Shown piece by piece: positions 48,478 to 57,440 of a stretch of DNA of 64,000 nucleotides; the first letter of the stretch is position 1; each line of letters begins with the position of its first letter. Source of the DNA: Gordonia westfalica (GTDB lineage Bacteria; Actinomycetota; Actinomycetes; Mycobacteriales; Mycobacteriaceae); the NCBI RefSeq assembly GCF_900105725.1, contig NZ_FNLM01000034.1:930001-994000 (forward strand), in the 5' to 3' direction. A program made the position numbers and the translations under genes. The notes under the pieces are model-generated. The model was given only the letters and a program-made list of their open reading frames with translations. It ran no database searches and was not told the DNA's origin.

Positions 48478-50019
48478 CTATTCGGAGTCGCCTTCGGACT
48501 CCGAGCCGGCCGTGTCGATGGTGTCGGCGAGCCAGCCACCCAGCCAGGTGATCGCGCTACGACCGAGCTCGTCCACGACGAACTTCGCGTAGTTCGTGTG
48601 CGCGTTGCCCGAATAGAAGTCCTTCGCCGTGACCGCGTCACGAATCAACGACGCCGGGTCGGTGATGGCCTGCTTCGTCACGATCCTGGCCAGCTCCTTA
48701 CCGAGTTCCTTGAACTCGGGCGAGACCAGTTCAGAGAGGAGCCCGGCGCGGGCTTCGGCATCCCCCTCCTCGTCGTCGGAAGCATCCACGGACGTGTCCG
48801 CGACCAGCGAAGCGAGCTCTTTCCCCAGGTCCAGGACCTCTTCGACCGAGACCTCGGACTCGGGCAGCGACTCGGCGCCGACGCGGGCCCCGACCGCTCC
48901 CACCGCCGACCAGGTGAGCTCCTGAACCTCTCCGACGAGGTCCGCGGTGCGCTCGAAGTCCACGCGATCGAGCACCCGACAGACCCGCGCGCCGACCTTC
49001 GCCAGACCCGTCTTGTCGGGAATCAGGCCCAGGATGCGGGCGGTCTTCGCGTAGTCCACCGCGTCCGCGAGCTTCACGAAAGGACGTAGCTGGGCGTTCA
49101 CACGCCCCGCCACCCGATGGGCCGACCGCAGGTCCCCCACCCCGATGAGCTGCGGCAATCGAACGATATCGGCCCCCAGACCGGCGTAGTCGATCCTCGT
49201 GATGGCGCCGATGACGTCGATGGCGGTCTCCACCGCGTCCGCGACCTCCTCCGCGCCCTCGCTGAGAACAGTGCCGATCTTCCCCAGAACCGGATGCCGC
49301 CGCTTGTCGATGGAGCAGTAGAGGTCGGCCGGGGCACAGATGCTCGTGACCCGCCCGGACAGCTCACCCATCCCCTGAGGACGAGGGTCGGCGATACCGA
49401 TACCCCGAGCAGTCGGTCCGATCACCTTCTGACCAGCGGTTCCGTTACCCGGGTCGGCGAGGAGACCGACGGCGAGCACCTTGTCCGCCGGAATCGGACC
49501 CTCGCCACCGCCGATCGCAGCGGCAAGATCGCCGGCCGCGTCGGCGCCCTGGCTGTAACCGCTGATCGTGAATCTCAGGTCCGGGTCGGCCTTCGCACGG
49601 TCGGCGAGCACCCGGGATGCACTCGCGATCGCCGAGGCCTTGCTGTCCGCATACGTCCTCCCGTTGTCGAAGGCACGGGCCATGTAGGGCAGGAAGTAGA
49701 CGGTGGCCGAGTCGCCGTGCTCCCGGGCGATCGACCTCGCCACCTCGGCCAGTGCGCCGGTCGCATGCGTCGGGTCTGCGGCAGCGTCCGTTTCCCAGGT
49801 TCCCGGGATGAAGAGATTGAAGGTGGAAATCGTCGGGGCGGCCGCGGCAACGCCGGCACCGGCGCCTCCGAAAGCTGTTACCGCGACGCTCGCGGTGAGC
49901 GCTATTCCGGTCAAGCCGATTGCCCATTGACGAGCAGATCCAGACCGACCAGCCTGAGACGATCTAACGGTTCTGTCGCACGCATGACGGGGTGTACGCG
50001 AGGATGCATGAATTTTCAT
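48478..50019 (-). CDS. Secreted cutinase-like serine hydrolase with long helical C-terminus
   Basis: A 513-residue exported protein. Residues 30-60 form a signal peptide ending in GVAAAAPT. Residues 62-245 are a cutinase/PE-PPE-type hydrolase with the nucleophile in GYSQGAD (Ser156), an Asp in CAPADLYCS and a His probably in NAHTNY near residue 485. Between them lies a long, mostly helical region (about 250-470) with acidic stretches that I cannot assign. The family cuts ester bonds in lipids or mycolates. An operator-like repeat shared with the exported-protein gene lies 87-103 bases upstream. Confidence 0.8.
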   Translation of the reverse strand: MKIHASSRTPRHACDRTVRSSQAGRSGSARQWAIGLTGIALTASVAVTAFGGAGAGVAAAAPTISTFNLFIPGTWETDAAADPTHATGALAEVARSIAREHGDSATVYFLPYMARAFDNGRTYADSKASAIASASRVLADRAKADPDLRFTISGYSQGADAAGDLAAAIGGGEGPIPADKVLAVGLLADPGNGTAGQKVIGPTARGIGIADPRPQGMGELSGRVTSICAPADLYCSIDKRRHPVLGKIGTVLSEGAEEVADAVETAIDVIGAITRIDYAGLGADIVRLPQLIGVGDLRSAHRVAGRVNAQLRPFVKLADAVDYAKTARILGLIPDKTGLAKVGARVCRVLDRVDFERTADLVGEVQELTWSAVGAVGARVGAESLPESEVSVEEVLDLGKELASLVADTSVDASDDEEGDAEARAGLLSELVSPEFKELGKELARIVTKQAITDPASLIRDAVTAKDFYSGNAHTNYAKFVVDELGRSAITWLGGWLADTIDTAGSESEGDSE

Positions 50020-50357
50020 CAGTGTCTGTCACAAATCTTCACATCGTTGGGAGACGAAACAGCGGCACGGTCGAAGAGTTCATTCCGACCTCCTTTTCCA
50101 CGCCGTTGCTACTTGTGAGTAGATATGAATGGTCACGTATTACGGGGCGATTTCAAGAATCCGTGAATAGCATTTCGGCGTCCCGAATTCCCTGTTTCAT
50201 ATATGAAACTGAACACCGTTGCGCCACAACCCTTTTCACACACCCATGCAGGTCACGCAATCCTGGACAAATGATCCTGTGTGAGTGAGATCACCAGCGT
50301 GACGTCGCTGTTTTCGATGACGAACTCGGCGAGGCGTCCATCTACAGACAGGACGAG
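50020..50357. other. AT-rich promoter region upstream of the cutinase-like gene
   Basis: This low-GC stretch carries TTGCTACTTGTGAGTAG (50106-50122), matching 48123-48139 closely, and the perfect 16-bp palindrome GTTTCATATATGAAAC (50194-50209). No gene is seen in it. Both elements lie on the 5' side of the cutinase-like gene. Confidence 0.5.
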
Positions 50358-50392
50358 GGCCCGGATCCGCCGGGGGACAGCGGGTCCGGGCC
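50358..50392. terminator. Hairpin downstream of copB
   Basis: GGCCCGGATCCGC and GCGGGTCCGGGCC form a 13-pair stem (one G-T pair) with a nine-base loop, 40 bases beyond the copB stop. Confidence 0.65.
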
Positions 50393-50431
50393 ATCAGAGG
50401 AGAGCGAGCGGGAAGTCGACTCAGTCGCAGT

Positions 50432-52483
50432 TCACCGGGACGGCCGACCACTCGGAGACAGATCGAGCCGGCGCAGCAACTGGGCATTGAGTGCGACGAC
50501 AACCGTCGAGACCGACATCAGGATCGCGCCGACGCTCATCGGCAGCACGAACCCGATCGGCGCCAGCACGCCCGCGGCGAGTGGGACGGAGATCAGGTTG
50601 TACCCGGCCGCCCACCACAGGTTCTGCACCATCTTCCGGTAGCTCGCCCGCGAGAGTTCGATCACCGACAGCACCGATCGAGGATCCGAGGACGCCAGGA
50701 TCACACCTGCGGAGGCGATCGCGACGTCGGTACCTGCTCCGATGGCGATTCCCACATCTGCCTGCGCGAGTGCCGGAGCGTCGTTCACCCCGTCACCGAC
50801 CATCGCGACCCGCTTGCCCTCGCGTTGCAGCTCGGCCACCTTCTCCGCTTTGTCCTCGGGTCGGACGCCGGCGTAGACGCGCTCGATCCCCAGTTCGCGA
50901 GCCACGTCGTCGGCGACCGCACGCGCGTCGCCGGTGACCATAACCGCCTCGATCCCGCGACGACGCAGCCCGTCGACGGCTTCGCGTGATTCCGCTCGCA
51001 CCTCATCGGTCAGTGCGAGTGCGCCGATGACCTCACCATCGGCGACGACATGCAGAATGATCGCCCCGTCATCGCGCCAGGTCTCGGCGATCGGGAGTTC
51101 TGCCGTCGTATAGCTGTCGAGGAGCCTCGGCCCGCCGACCGCGACGAGGACCCCGTCCACTCGTGCCGAGACACCCACAGCAGGGGATGAAGTGAAGTCC
51201 TCCGCCGCCGACAGATCCACACCGCGATCGTGCGCGGCCTCGACGATCGCGACAGCGAGCGGATGCTCGCTGTCGGCTTCCGCAGCTGCGGCCAGCGCCA
51301 GGACGTCGTCGGCCGTGCGGCCGTCGGCGGGTTCGACGGCGCGGACGGTCGGGGCGCCGCGGGTGAGCGTCCCGGTCTTGTCGAAGAGAACGGCGTCGAC
51401 CGACCGCATGGTCTCGAGGGCCAGCCGGTCCGAGATCAACACTCCCCCGCGCGCGGCACGCTCCGTCGCAATCGACACCACCAGAGGGATGGCGAGACCC
51501 AGGGCGTGCGGGCACGCGATGACGAGCACGGTGATCACACGTACGACCGCCGCATCCGGCATCCCGACGACGGTCCACACCACAGCCGTGACCGCCGCCG
51601 CGGCGAGGGCGAACCAGAAGAGCCACCCAGCGGCGCGATCGGCGAGACGCTGAGCCCGTGACGACGAGGCCTGCGCCTTCGCAACGAGCCGTTCGATCCC
51701 GGCCAGCGCCGTATCGTCTCCGATCGCGGTGACCCGCACCCGGACCGCCGAGTCCGTGGCGACCGTCCCGGCCACCACACGTTCCCCGACGGATCGTCGT
51801 ACCGGACGCGACTCCCCGGTGATCATCGATTCGTCGATGTCCGCGGTCCCGTCGATGATCTCGCCGTCCGCCGGGATCGATGCGCCCGGCCGGACCAGCA
51901 CCACATCGCCGACCCCCAGATCGGAGACGGCGACGGTGATCGTTCCGATGCCGTCGACCTTCTCCGCCTCATCGGGCAGCAATGCGGCGAGCGAGTCGAG
52001 AGCCGACGTCGTCTGGGCCAGCGCACGCATCTCGATCCAATGCCCCAGGAGCATGATCACGACGAGGAGCGCCAACTCCCACCAGAAGTTCAACTCACCG
52101 GACAGCAACTCCAGGCTCGAACCCCACGACGCCACGAACGCGACGGTGATGGCCAGCCCGATCAGCAGCATCATCCCCGGGGTGCGAGACCGTATCTCCG
52201 CGACCGCGCCGGTGAGGAACGGGCGGCCACCCCACAGGTAGATGACCGTGCCCAGCACCGGCGAGATCCACATGACCCACCCGTGGTGGGGCAGCGAATA
52301 GCCGACCAGGTGGGCGAACATCTCGTTGAACGTCACAGTCGGGACAGCCAGTACCACCATGATCCAGAACAGCCGGCGGAATCGGCCGACGTGGTCGGCG
52401 TGGCCCGCGTGTTCGCCACCGGCATGCCGGTGACCCTCGTGCGTACTCATGTCGTGCCCGGCCCGGGTCGATGTAGCACTCAT
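50432..52483 (-). CDS. copB: P1B-3-type heavy-metal ATPase (CopB-like)
   Basis: A 683-residue metal-exporting ATPase. The N-terminus is His-rich (HEGHRHAGGEHAGHADH) with no CxxC metal domain, and the sixth membrane helix carries CPH (ACPHALG), the CopB signature for Cu(II)/Ag transport rather than the CPC of CopA. The phosphorylation motif DKTGTLT, the TGES actuator loop and MVGDGVNDAPAL are intact. ATG 52483 is supported by TATAGT seven bases upstream. A CsoR-like palindrome covers the promoter. No csoR or chaperone gene is adjacent. Confidence 0.92.
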   Translation of the reverse strand: MSATSTRAGHDMSTHEGHRHAGGEHAGHADHVGRFRRLFWIMVVLAVPTVTFNEMFAHLVGYSLPHHGWVMWISPVLGTVIYLWGGRPFLTGAVAEIRSRTPGMMLLIGLAITVAFVASWGSSLELLSGELNFWWELALLVVIMLLGHWIEMRALAQTTSALDSLAALLPDEAEKVDGIGTITVAVSDLGVGDVVLVRPGASIPADGEIIDGTADIDESMITGESRPVRRSVGERVVAGTVATDSAVRVRVTAIGDDTALAGIERLVAKAQASSSRAQRLADRAAGWLFWFALAAAAVTAVVWTVVGMPDAAVVRVITVLVIACPHALGLAIPLVVSIATERAARGGVLISDRLALETMRSVDAVLFDKTGTLTRGAPTVRAVEPADGRTADDVLALAAAAEADSEHPLAVAIVEAAHDRGVDLSAAEDFTSSPAVGVSARVDGVLVAVGGPRLLDSYTTAELPIAETWRDDGAIILHVVADGEVIGALALTDEVRAESREAVDGLRRRGIEAVMVTGDARAVADDVARELGIERVYAGVRPEDKAEKVAELQREGKRVAMVGDGVNDAPALAQADVGIAIGAGTDVAIASAGVILASSDPRSVLSVIELSRASYRKMVQNLWWAAGYNLISVPLAAGVLAPIGFVLPMSVGAILMSVSTVVVALNAQLLRRLDLSPSGRPSR

Positions 52484-52490
52484 GCCGTCG

Positions 52491-52519
52491 ACTATATACC
52501 CCCTACCCGTATACCGTAA
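52491..52519 (-). promoter_or_regulatory. copB promoter with CsoR-like operator
   Basis: On the minus strand, TTACGG (52514-52519) and TATAGT (52491-52496) are spaced by 17 bases, and the start codon lies 7 bases further on. The spacer and -10 are covered by TATACCCCCTACCCGTATA (52495-52513), which has the TATAC/GTATA ends and G/C core seen in CsoR sites. Copper-responsive repression is inferred. Confidence 0.55.
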
Positions 52520-53093
52520 GGGGCCGATTTCCGTGGCGGGATCGCCGAAGCCCAGCCCGCCGACGGCGACCCGCTAGCACACACCCCCGACAAACACGGG
52601 CCACCTATCCGATCGCGATAGTCATTGCACCGCAGCAGGATTAGGCGTACAGTCGAACATGCGTTCGTACAACGGCATCGGGGGTGACCGTCTTGACCGA
52701 AAACTCGCAGACCGACGGCACTCCGTCGACCCGCGCCTGGCGAGCTCGTGCAGGAATTGCACCGGATCACCACCGAACTGCAGACCGTCGACCTGACACA
52801 ATGCTCGGACGCCGAGATCGTCGACGTCGCCGCCGAGACCGAACGCGCCATCGCCCGACTGACCTTCGCCGGGGACCGGCAGCTCGTCGAAGCCACCGAA
52901 CGCGACCTGCCCCGCAAAACCGGGCACCGCAGCGTCATCCAGTTCATGACCCACCGCCTACGCGTCGCCCACCCCATGCGCCGCCGCGACCAGATGTCGG
53001 CCACCGCAACCTTTCCCAACCTCACCGGCGAACCACTCCCTGAATCACCCCAGGTTTGATACCGCTTCCTTCTGAGTCAGGAAGGATGAGCAC

Positions 53094-53405
53094 ATGCCTA
53101 AGAAAATCGACCCGGAGGTCCGTTCGAGGGCCTTGCGGTTGCTGGAGACCCACGGCGGCGAGTACACGTCGTTGACTGCCGCGGCCGAAGCGATCGCCAA
53201 GCAGGTCGGTGTCGGCGGGGAGACGGTACGTCGATGGGCCGTACAAGCCCAGATCGATGCCGGCGCCCGCTCCGGGACCACTACGAAGGAGTCCGCCGAG
53301 ATCAAGCGCCTCAAGGCCGAGAACAAGCAGTTACGAGAAGACGTTGCCATTCTGAAAGCAGCGACAACTTTCTTCGCGGGGGAACTCGACCCCCGCAACC
53401 GATGA
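53094..53405 (+). CDS. IS3-family OrfA (HTH protein)
   Basis: A 103-residue DNA-binding subunit of the transposase. An HTH_21-type domain (RSRALRLLETHGGEYTSLTAAAEAIA and ETVRRWAVQAQ) is followed by a leucine-zipper helix (EIKRLKAENKQLREDVAIL). Its stop overlaps the orfB ATG by four bases (ATGA). In IS3 elements the active transposase is usually a frameshift fusion of OrfA and OrfB, which cannot be made here because orfB is broken. Confidence 0.92.
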   Translation: MPKKIDPEVRSRALRLLETHGGEYTSLTAAAEAIAKQVGVGGETVRRWAVQAQIDAGARSGTTTKESAEIKRLKAENKQLREDVAILKAATTFFAGELDPRNR

Positions 53406-54061
53406 TCGTGGCGTTCATAGATCAAATGCGCGCCAACGGGTTTGCGGTCGAGTCGATCTGCCGGGTCCTGCGTGGGCAGGGCTGCCAGATTGCCGCACGA
53501 ACCTACCGGGCATGGCGATCACGCACGCCTGCCGCACGGACGGTCTCTGATGCCCACGTCGTCGATGCGGTGCGCACTGTCGTCTGGCGCACCGGTGACG
53601 ACGGCCGGCGGAAGATGACTCCCGAGGGCCTCTACGGGCGGGTGAAGATGCGCGCCCATCTGCATCGCACAACTCTGCCTGGGGTGTCCTATGGCGCCGT
53701 TGATCGAGCGATGAAAGTGTTAGGCCACCAAGGAATTCGACGGTCGAAGGGAGTCCGAACGACCGTCAGATCCGCTGATGGTGTCCGCGCGGAGGATCTG
53801 TTGAACCGACAGTTCAGTGCTGCCGAACCGAACCGGGTTTGGGTGACCGATTTCACCTACTGCCGGACCTGGGCTGGGTGGGTGTATGTGGTGTTCATCA
53901 TCGACGTGTTCTCCCGTCGAATCGTGGCATGGCATGCCTCGACATCGAAGTCGGTGGAGTTGGTGACAGTCCCGCTTCGGATGGCACTGTGGCAGCGCAA
54001 TCGGGAAGGGCATCCGGTGAAAGCTGCTGAGCTTATTCATCATTCGGATGCCGGAAGTCAG

Positions 54062-55557
54062 GGTGAATTCAACTTGTCGTCGCAACACCTTGATCTTGGA
54101 GGTGTTGGCTTTGGCTACAGCAGACTGGAGCAAGAAGACCAGCGATGCGCCCACGGGGGTTCGTCGGCAGTGGCGAGCTGATCGTGCGTTGCGGCCGGCG
54201 ATGCGTTCGCCGGGCCGGCCCGAGCCGTCGCGGGCGGTGCAACGTCAGTTTTGGGGGTTGATCGCGACGGGGATGAGCACGGCGGAGGCGTCGGTGGCGG
54301 TCGGCGTGTCGGTGCCGGTGGGGTCGCGGTGGTTCCGCCACGCTGGCGGAATGACGCCACTGAGTCTGGACGAGCCGGCGGGTCGTTACCTGTCGTTCGC
54401 TGAACGGGAAGAGATCGCGCTGCTCCGCGCCCAACAGTGTGGTGTGAGAGAGATTGCTCGGCAGATCGGACGCAGTCCGGCAACGATTTCGCGTGAGTTG
54501 CGCCGCAACTCCGCTACCAGGAGTGGGAAACGTGAGTATCGAGCCTCGGTGGCGCAGTGGAAAGCTGAGCAGGCCGCCAAGCGCCCGAAAACAGCGAAAC
54601 TCGTGGCCAACGTCGAGTTGCGGGAGTACGTGCAGGAGCGGTTGGCGGGCACTGTCCGTAGCCCCGACGGCACGATCGTCGCCGGCCCCACGCCGCCGCC
54701 GTGGAAGGGGCTCAACAAGCCGCACCGGGCCGACCGGCGGTGGTCTCTGGCATGGAGTCCGGAGCAGATCTCCCAGCGCCTGCGGGTCGATTTCCCCGAT
54801 GATGAATCCATGCGCATCAGTCATGAGGCAATCTATCAATCCCTGTTCATCGAGGGCCGTGGCGCGCTCAAACGCGAGTTGGTGGCGTGCCTGCGGACCG
54901 GGCGGGCATTACGGGAGCCCCGTGCTCGCTCACGCAACAAGCCGCAGGGTCACGTCACCTCCGATGTCGTCCTCAGCCAGCGCCCGCCTGAGGCCCACGA
55001 CCGTGCTGTCCCCGGCCACTGGGAGGGTGATCTCATCATCGGTGTGGGTCGGTCGGCTATCGGCACTGTTGTCGAACGGCGCAGTCGCGCAACGATTCTA
55101 GTCCATCTCCCACGCTTGCAAGGGTGGGGTGAGCAACCGCCGGTGAAGAACGGGCCGGCACTCGGTGGCTACGGCGCCATCGCGATGAACGCGGCACTGA
55201 CGGCGTCGATAGCGGCGCTGCCGCAGCAGTTGCGCAAGACGTTAACGTGGGATCGCGGTAAGGAACTGTCCGCTCATGCCCAGTTCGCGATGGATACCGG
55301 AACGCAGGTGTTCTTCGCCGATCCGCATTCACCGTGGCAGCGACCGTCCAACGAGAACACTAATGGGCTGCTGCGCCAATATTTTCCGAAGGGAACTGAC
55401 CTGTCACGGTGGTCTGCAAACGACCTCGAAGCCATCGCATACACCCTCAACAACCGTCCCCGAAAGGCCCTCGGCTGGAAGACCCCCGCCGAAGTCTTTG
55501 AAGGACAGTTACACTCACTACAACAACCCGGTGTTGCATGGACCGATTGAACCCGCC
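54062..55557 (+). mobile_element. IS30-family element nested in the IS3 orfB
   Basis: The ends are imperfect inverted repeats of about 28 bases: left GGTGAATTCAACTTGTCGTC, right (complement) GGCGGGTTCAATCGGTCCAT, both continuing to CAACACC. The flanking 3-bp direct repeat is CAG (54059-54061 and 55558-55560). The length, 1496 bp, is somewhat long for IS30 but within range. It has one intact transposase gene, so it is the younger insertion. Confidence 0.88.
54111..55550 (+). CDS. IS30-family transposase
   Basis: A 479-residue DDE transposase that appears intact. The HTH_38 DNA-binding region (FAEREEIALLRAQQCGVREIA, then SPATISRELRRN) is typical of IS30. The catalytic residues are in GHWEGDLIIG (first Asp), TWDRGKELSAH (second Asp) and NENTNGLLRQYFPKG (Glu). 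I choose TTG 54111 because GGAGG lies 8 bases upstream; a longer frame starts outside the element. The gene ends 7 bases from the right terminal repeat boundary. Confidence 0.88.
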   Translation: MATADWSKKTSDAPTGVRRQWRADRALRPAMRSPGRPEPSRAVQRQFWGLIATGMSTAEASVAVGVSVPVGSRWFRHAGGMTPLSLDEPAGRYLSFAEREEIALLRAQQCGVREIARQIGRSPATISRELRRNSATRSGKREYRASVAQWKAEQAAKRPKTAKLVANVELREYVQERLAGTVRSPDGTIVAGPTPPPWKGLNKPHRADRRWSLAWSPEQISQRLRVDFPDDESMRISHEAIYQSLFIEGRGALKRELVACLRTGRALREPRARSRNKPQGHVTSDVVLSQRPPEAHDRAVPGHWEGDLIIGVGRSAIGTVVERRSRATILVHLPRLQGWGEQPPVKNGPALGGYGAIAMNAALTASIAALPQQLRKTLTWDRGKELSAHAQFAMDTGTQVFFADPHSPWQRPSNENTNGLLRQYFPKGTDLSRWSANDLEAIAYTLNNRPRKALGWKTPAEVFEGQLHSLQQPGVAWTD

Positions 55558-57166
55558 CAGTACACATCGGTTACACTGACTGAGCGTCTGCGACTCGAAG
55601 ACATCGCAGCGTCGATCGGATCGGTCGGGGACGCCTACGACAACGCGCTGGCCGAGTCGGTGAACGGCTTGTACAAGACCGAGTGCATCCGGACCACGAT
55701 CTTCCACTCCGGCCCGTACCGGACGATCTCCGACGTCGAGTTCGCGACCGCTGGTTGGGTCGACTGGTACAACAACAGCAGGTTGCACTCGAGTATTGGC
55801 CAGATTCCCCCGACCGAGTTCGAAACGCTCCACTACGCTGGCCTCGGCCCCGAGGACCAGCCCACATTGGAGGCGGCACAAAACCTAGGGTGATTCACCC
55901 ACCCCAACACCCCACCCTCGCCGAAGCCTTCGCCCACGGGCACGTGGGTCCCGAACACGTCCGCGCCGTCATCGACGTCCTCGACCAGATCCCCCACGCC
56001 GTCGACCACGACGTGAAAACCGCCGCCGAACGACACATGGCCGACATCGCCGTCGACCACACCCCCACCGACATCACCAACCTCGGCGCCCGACTGCTCG
56101 CCCACCTCGACCCCGACGGCACACTCACCGACGACACCGACCGCACACGCCGCCGCCAGCTGTACGTCAACCGGCAACGCGCCGACGGCACCGCCAAACT
56201 CACCGCCGACTTCACCCCCGAAGCACTGGCCCGCATCACCATGCTGCTCGCCGTATGGGCCAGACCCGGCATGAACAACCCCGACGACCCCCAATCACCC
56301 ACCGGATCGATCGAACACGCGGACCCCGACGCCGTGGCCGCCGCGGCCGCACGCGATGACCGCACCCCCGCCCAGCTCAACCACGACGCCTTCAACGCCC
56401 TGCTCAAAGCCGTGTTCGAAGACGGACTCCTCGGGAAGAGTCACCGCGGATTGCCGATGCAGTTGATCATCAAGGCCGACCTGACCGATCTACTCCGTCA
56501 AGCCGGTGTCGCCACCACCGCCACCGGCACCCTGATCCCGATCAAAGATCTCCTCGCCATGGCCGCCGACGTCCAACCCTGGCTGGCAGTGTTCAAAGAC
56601 GCCACCGCCGTCCCGCTCTACTTCGGACGCGGCAAAAGACTGGCCACCCGCGAACAACGCCTCGTCTCCTTCGCCCGACCCGACGGCGACAGCTGCTCCA
56701 CCCCCGACTGCGGCATATCTGCCGCGCACGTGGAAATCCATCACGCGCAACTCGATTGGGGTCTCGGCGGACTCACCGACATCACCGACCTCACCCCCGC
56801 CTGCCCGAAACACAACCGCATGGTCGGCGACCAACCCGGCCAGTACACCACCCGCATGGTCCGCGAAGGCCCCGACGAAGGCCGCTGCACCTGGCAACTC
56901 AACACCGATCCGGCGCACCACCCAACCCCGAACGCATCAACCGGCGACCCGACATCCCCCGCCGATTCAACGAACACCTCAAACAGGTACGCAACGAAAT
57001 CCACGGACCCGACACGGAGTCCGGCGATACCCCACGCCTGCACCTGCGTCAGGTCATCGACCTGCGTGACGCCACACCCGTCGAACTCGCAGTCGCCTCA
57101 GCACTTCTCAATCATGCGTTCGGGACTTAGAGCGGAAGGGGCACCAGCCCTTCGAGGCTCGTCGCT

Positions 57167-57401
57167 AACGCTCCTCGCACCTCAGGGAGCAGACCGCAGG
57201 CCAACGCTCCTCACACCTCAGGAAGCAGACCGCAGGCCAACGCTCCTCACACCTCAGGGAGCGAGAGTCGGGTCACTTCTTTCGGATCAGGGAGCAGACC
57301 GCAGGCCAACGCTCCTCGCACCTCAGGGAGCGAGAGTCGGGTCACTTCTTTCGGATCAGGGAGCAGACCGCAGGCCAACGCTCCTCGCACCTCAGGGAGC
57401 G
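57167..57401. repeat. Tandem repeat array of 36-bp and 69-bp units
   Basis: Five units follow head to tail: 57167-57202 and 57203-57238 (36 bp each), 57239-57307 and 57308-57376 (69 bp each), and a partial 25-bp unit to 57401. Each starts AACGCTCCTC and shares CACCTCAGG. The longer unit equals the short one with a 33-bp insertion carrying GAGAGTCGGGTCACTTCTTT. It lies between the dead DUF222 gene and nadC. I see no gene in it. Confidence 0.85.
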
Positions 57402-57440
57402 AAAATGGAAGTCGCGCAGCCATTTCGGGTACGTCGCCGC

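Larger units (their letters stand above)
53402..55893 (+). pseudogene. IS3-family OrfB (DDE transposase), split by IS30
   Basis: The rve-type integrase core begins at ATG 53402. The first Asp lies in VWVTDFTYC and the second in LIHHSDAGSQ. The frame is cut after that Gln (54061) by the IS30-family element and resumes at 55561 as YTSVTLTERL, with the catalytic Glu in NALAESVNGLYKTE. The joined reading would give about 330 residues, the usual size. Read through, the broken 5' part ends within the inserted element at 54181. Confidence 0.9.
53041..55897 (+). mobile_element. IS3-family element, interrupted by an IS30-family element
   Basis: The ends form an inverted repeat: left TGAATCACCCCAGGTTTGAT, right (complement) TGAATCACCCTAGGTTTTGT. 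It is flanked by a 3-bp direct repeat CCC (53038-53040 and 55898-55900). Without the nested element it would be about 1.36 kb, normal for IS3. It carries orfA and a broken orfB and lies inside the DUF222 gene. Confidence 0.9.
52684..57130 (+). pseudogene. DUF222/HNH (13E12-type) nuclease gene, split by insertion elements
   Basis: Pieces of one gene flank the mobile elements. The 5' part (to 53040) ends in LTGEPLP and the 3' part resumes at 55898 as PQHPTLAEAF. Removing the insertion and one copy of the CCC target duplication restores the frame. The HNH domain follows (CSTPDCGISAAHVEIHH and later residues, near 56700-56820). A -1 shift occurs near 56919-56924, after which the tail continues to a stop at 57130. 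The first coding frame (from 52684) and the main 5' frame (from 52748) also differ, so the start is uncertain. These genes are common repeats in this order. Confidence 0.8.

Noticed and set aside
54048..54110. Longer start for the IS30 transposase
   Set aside because: It would begin outside the element in the IS3 gene; TTG 54111 has a well-placed GGAGG inside the element.
57167..57401. CRISPR array
   Set aside because: The units are head-to-tail with no unique spacers, vary between 36 and 69 bp, and no cas genes are near.
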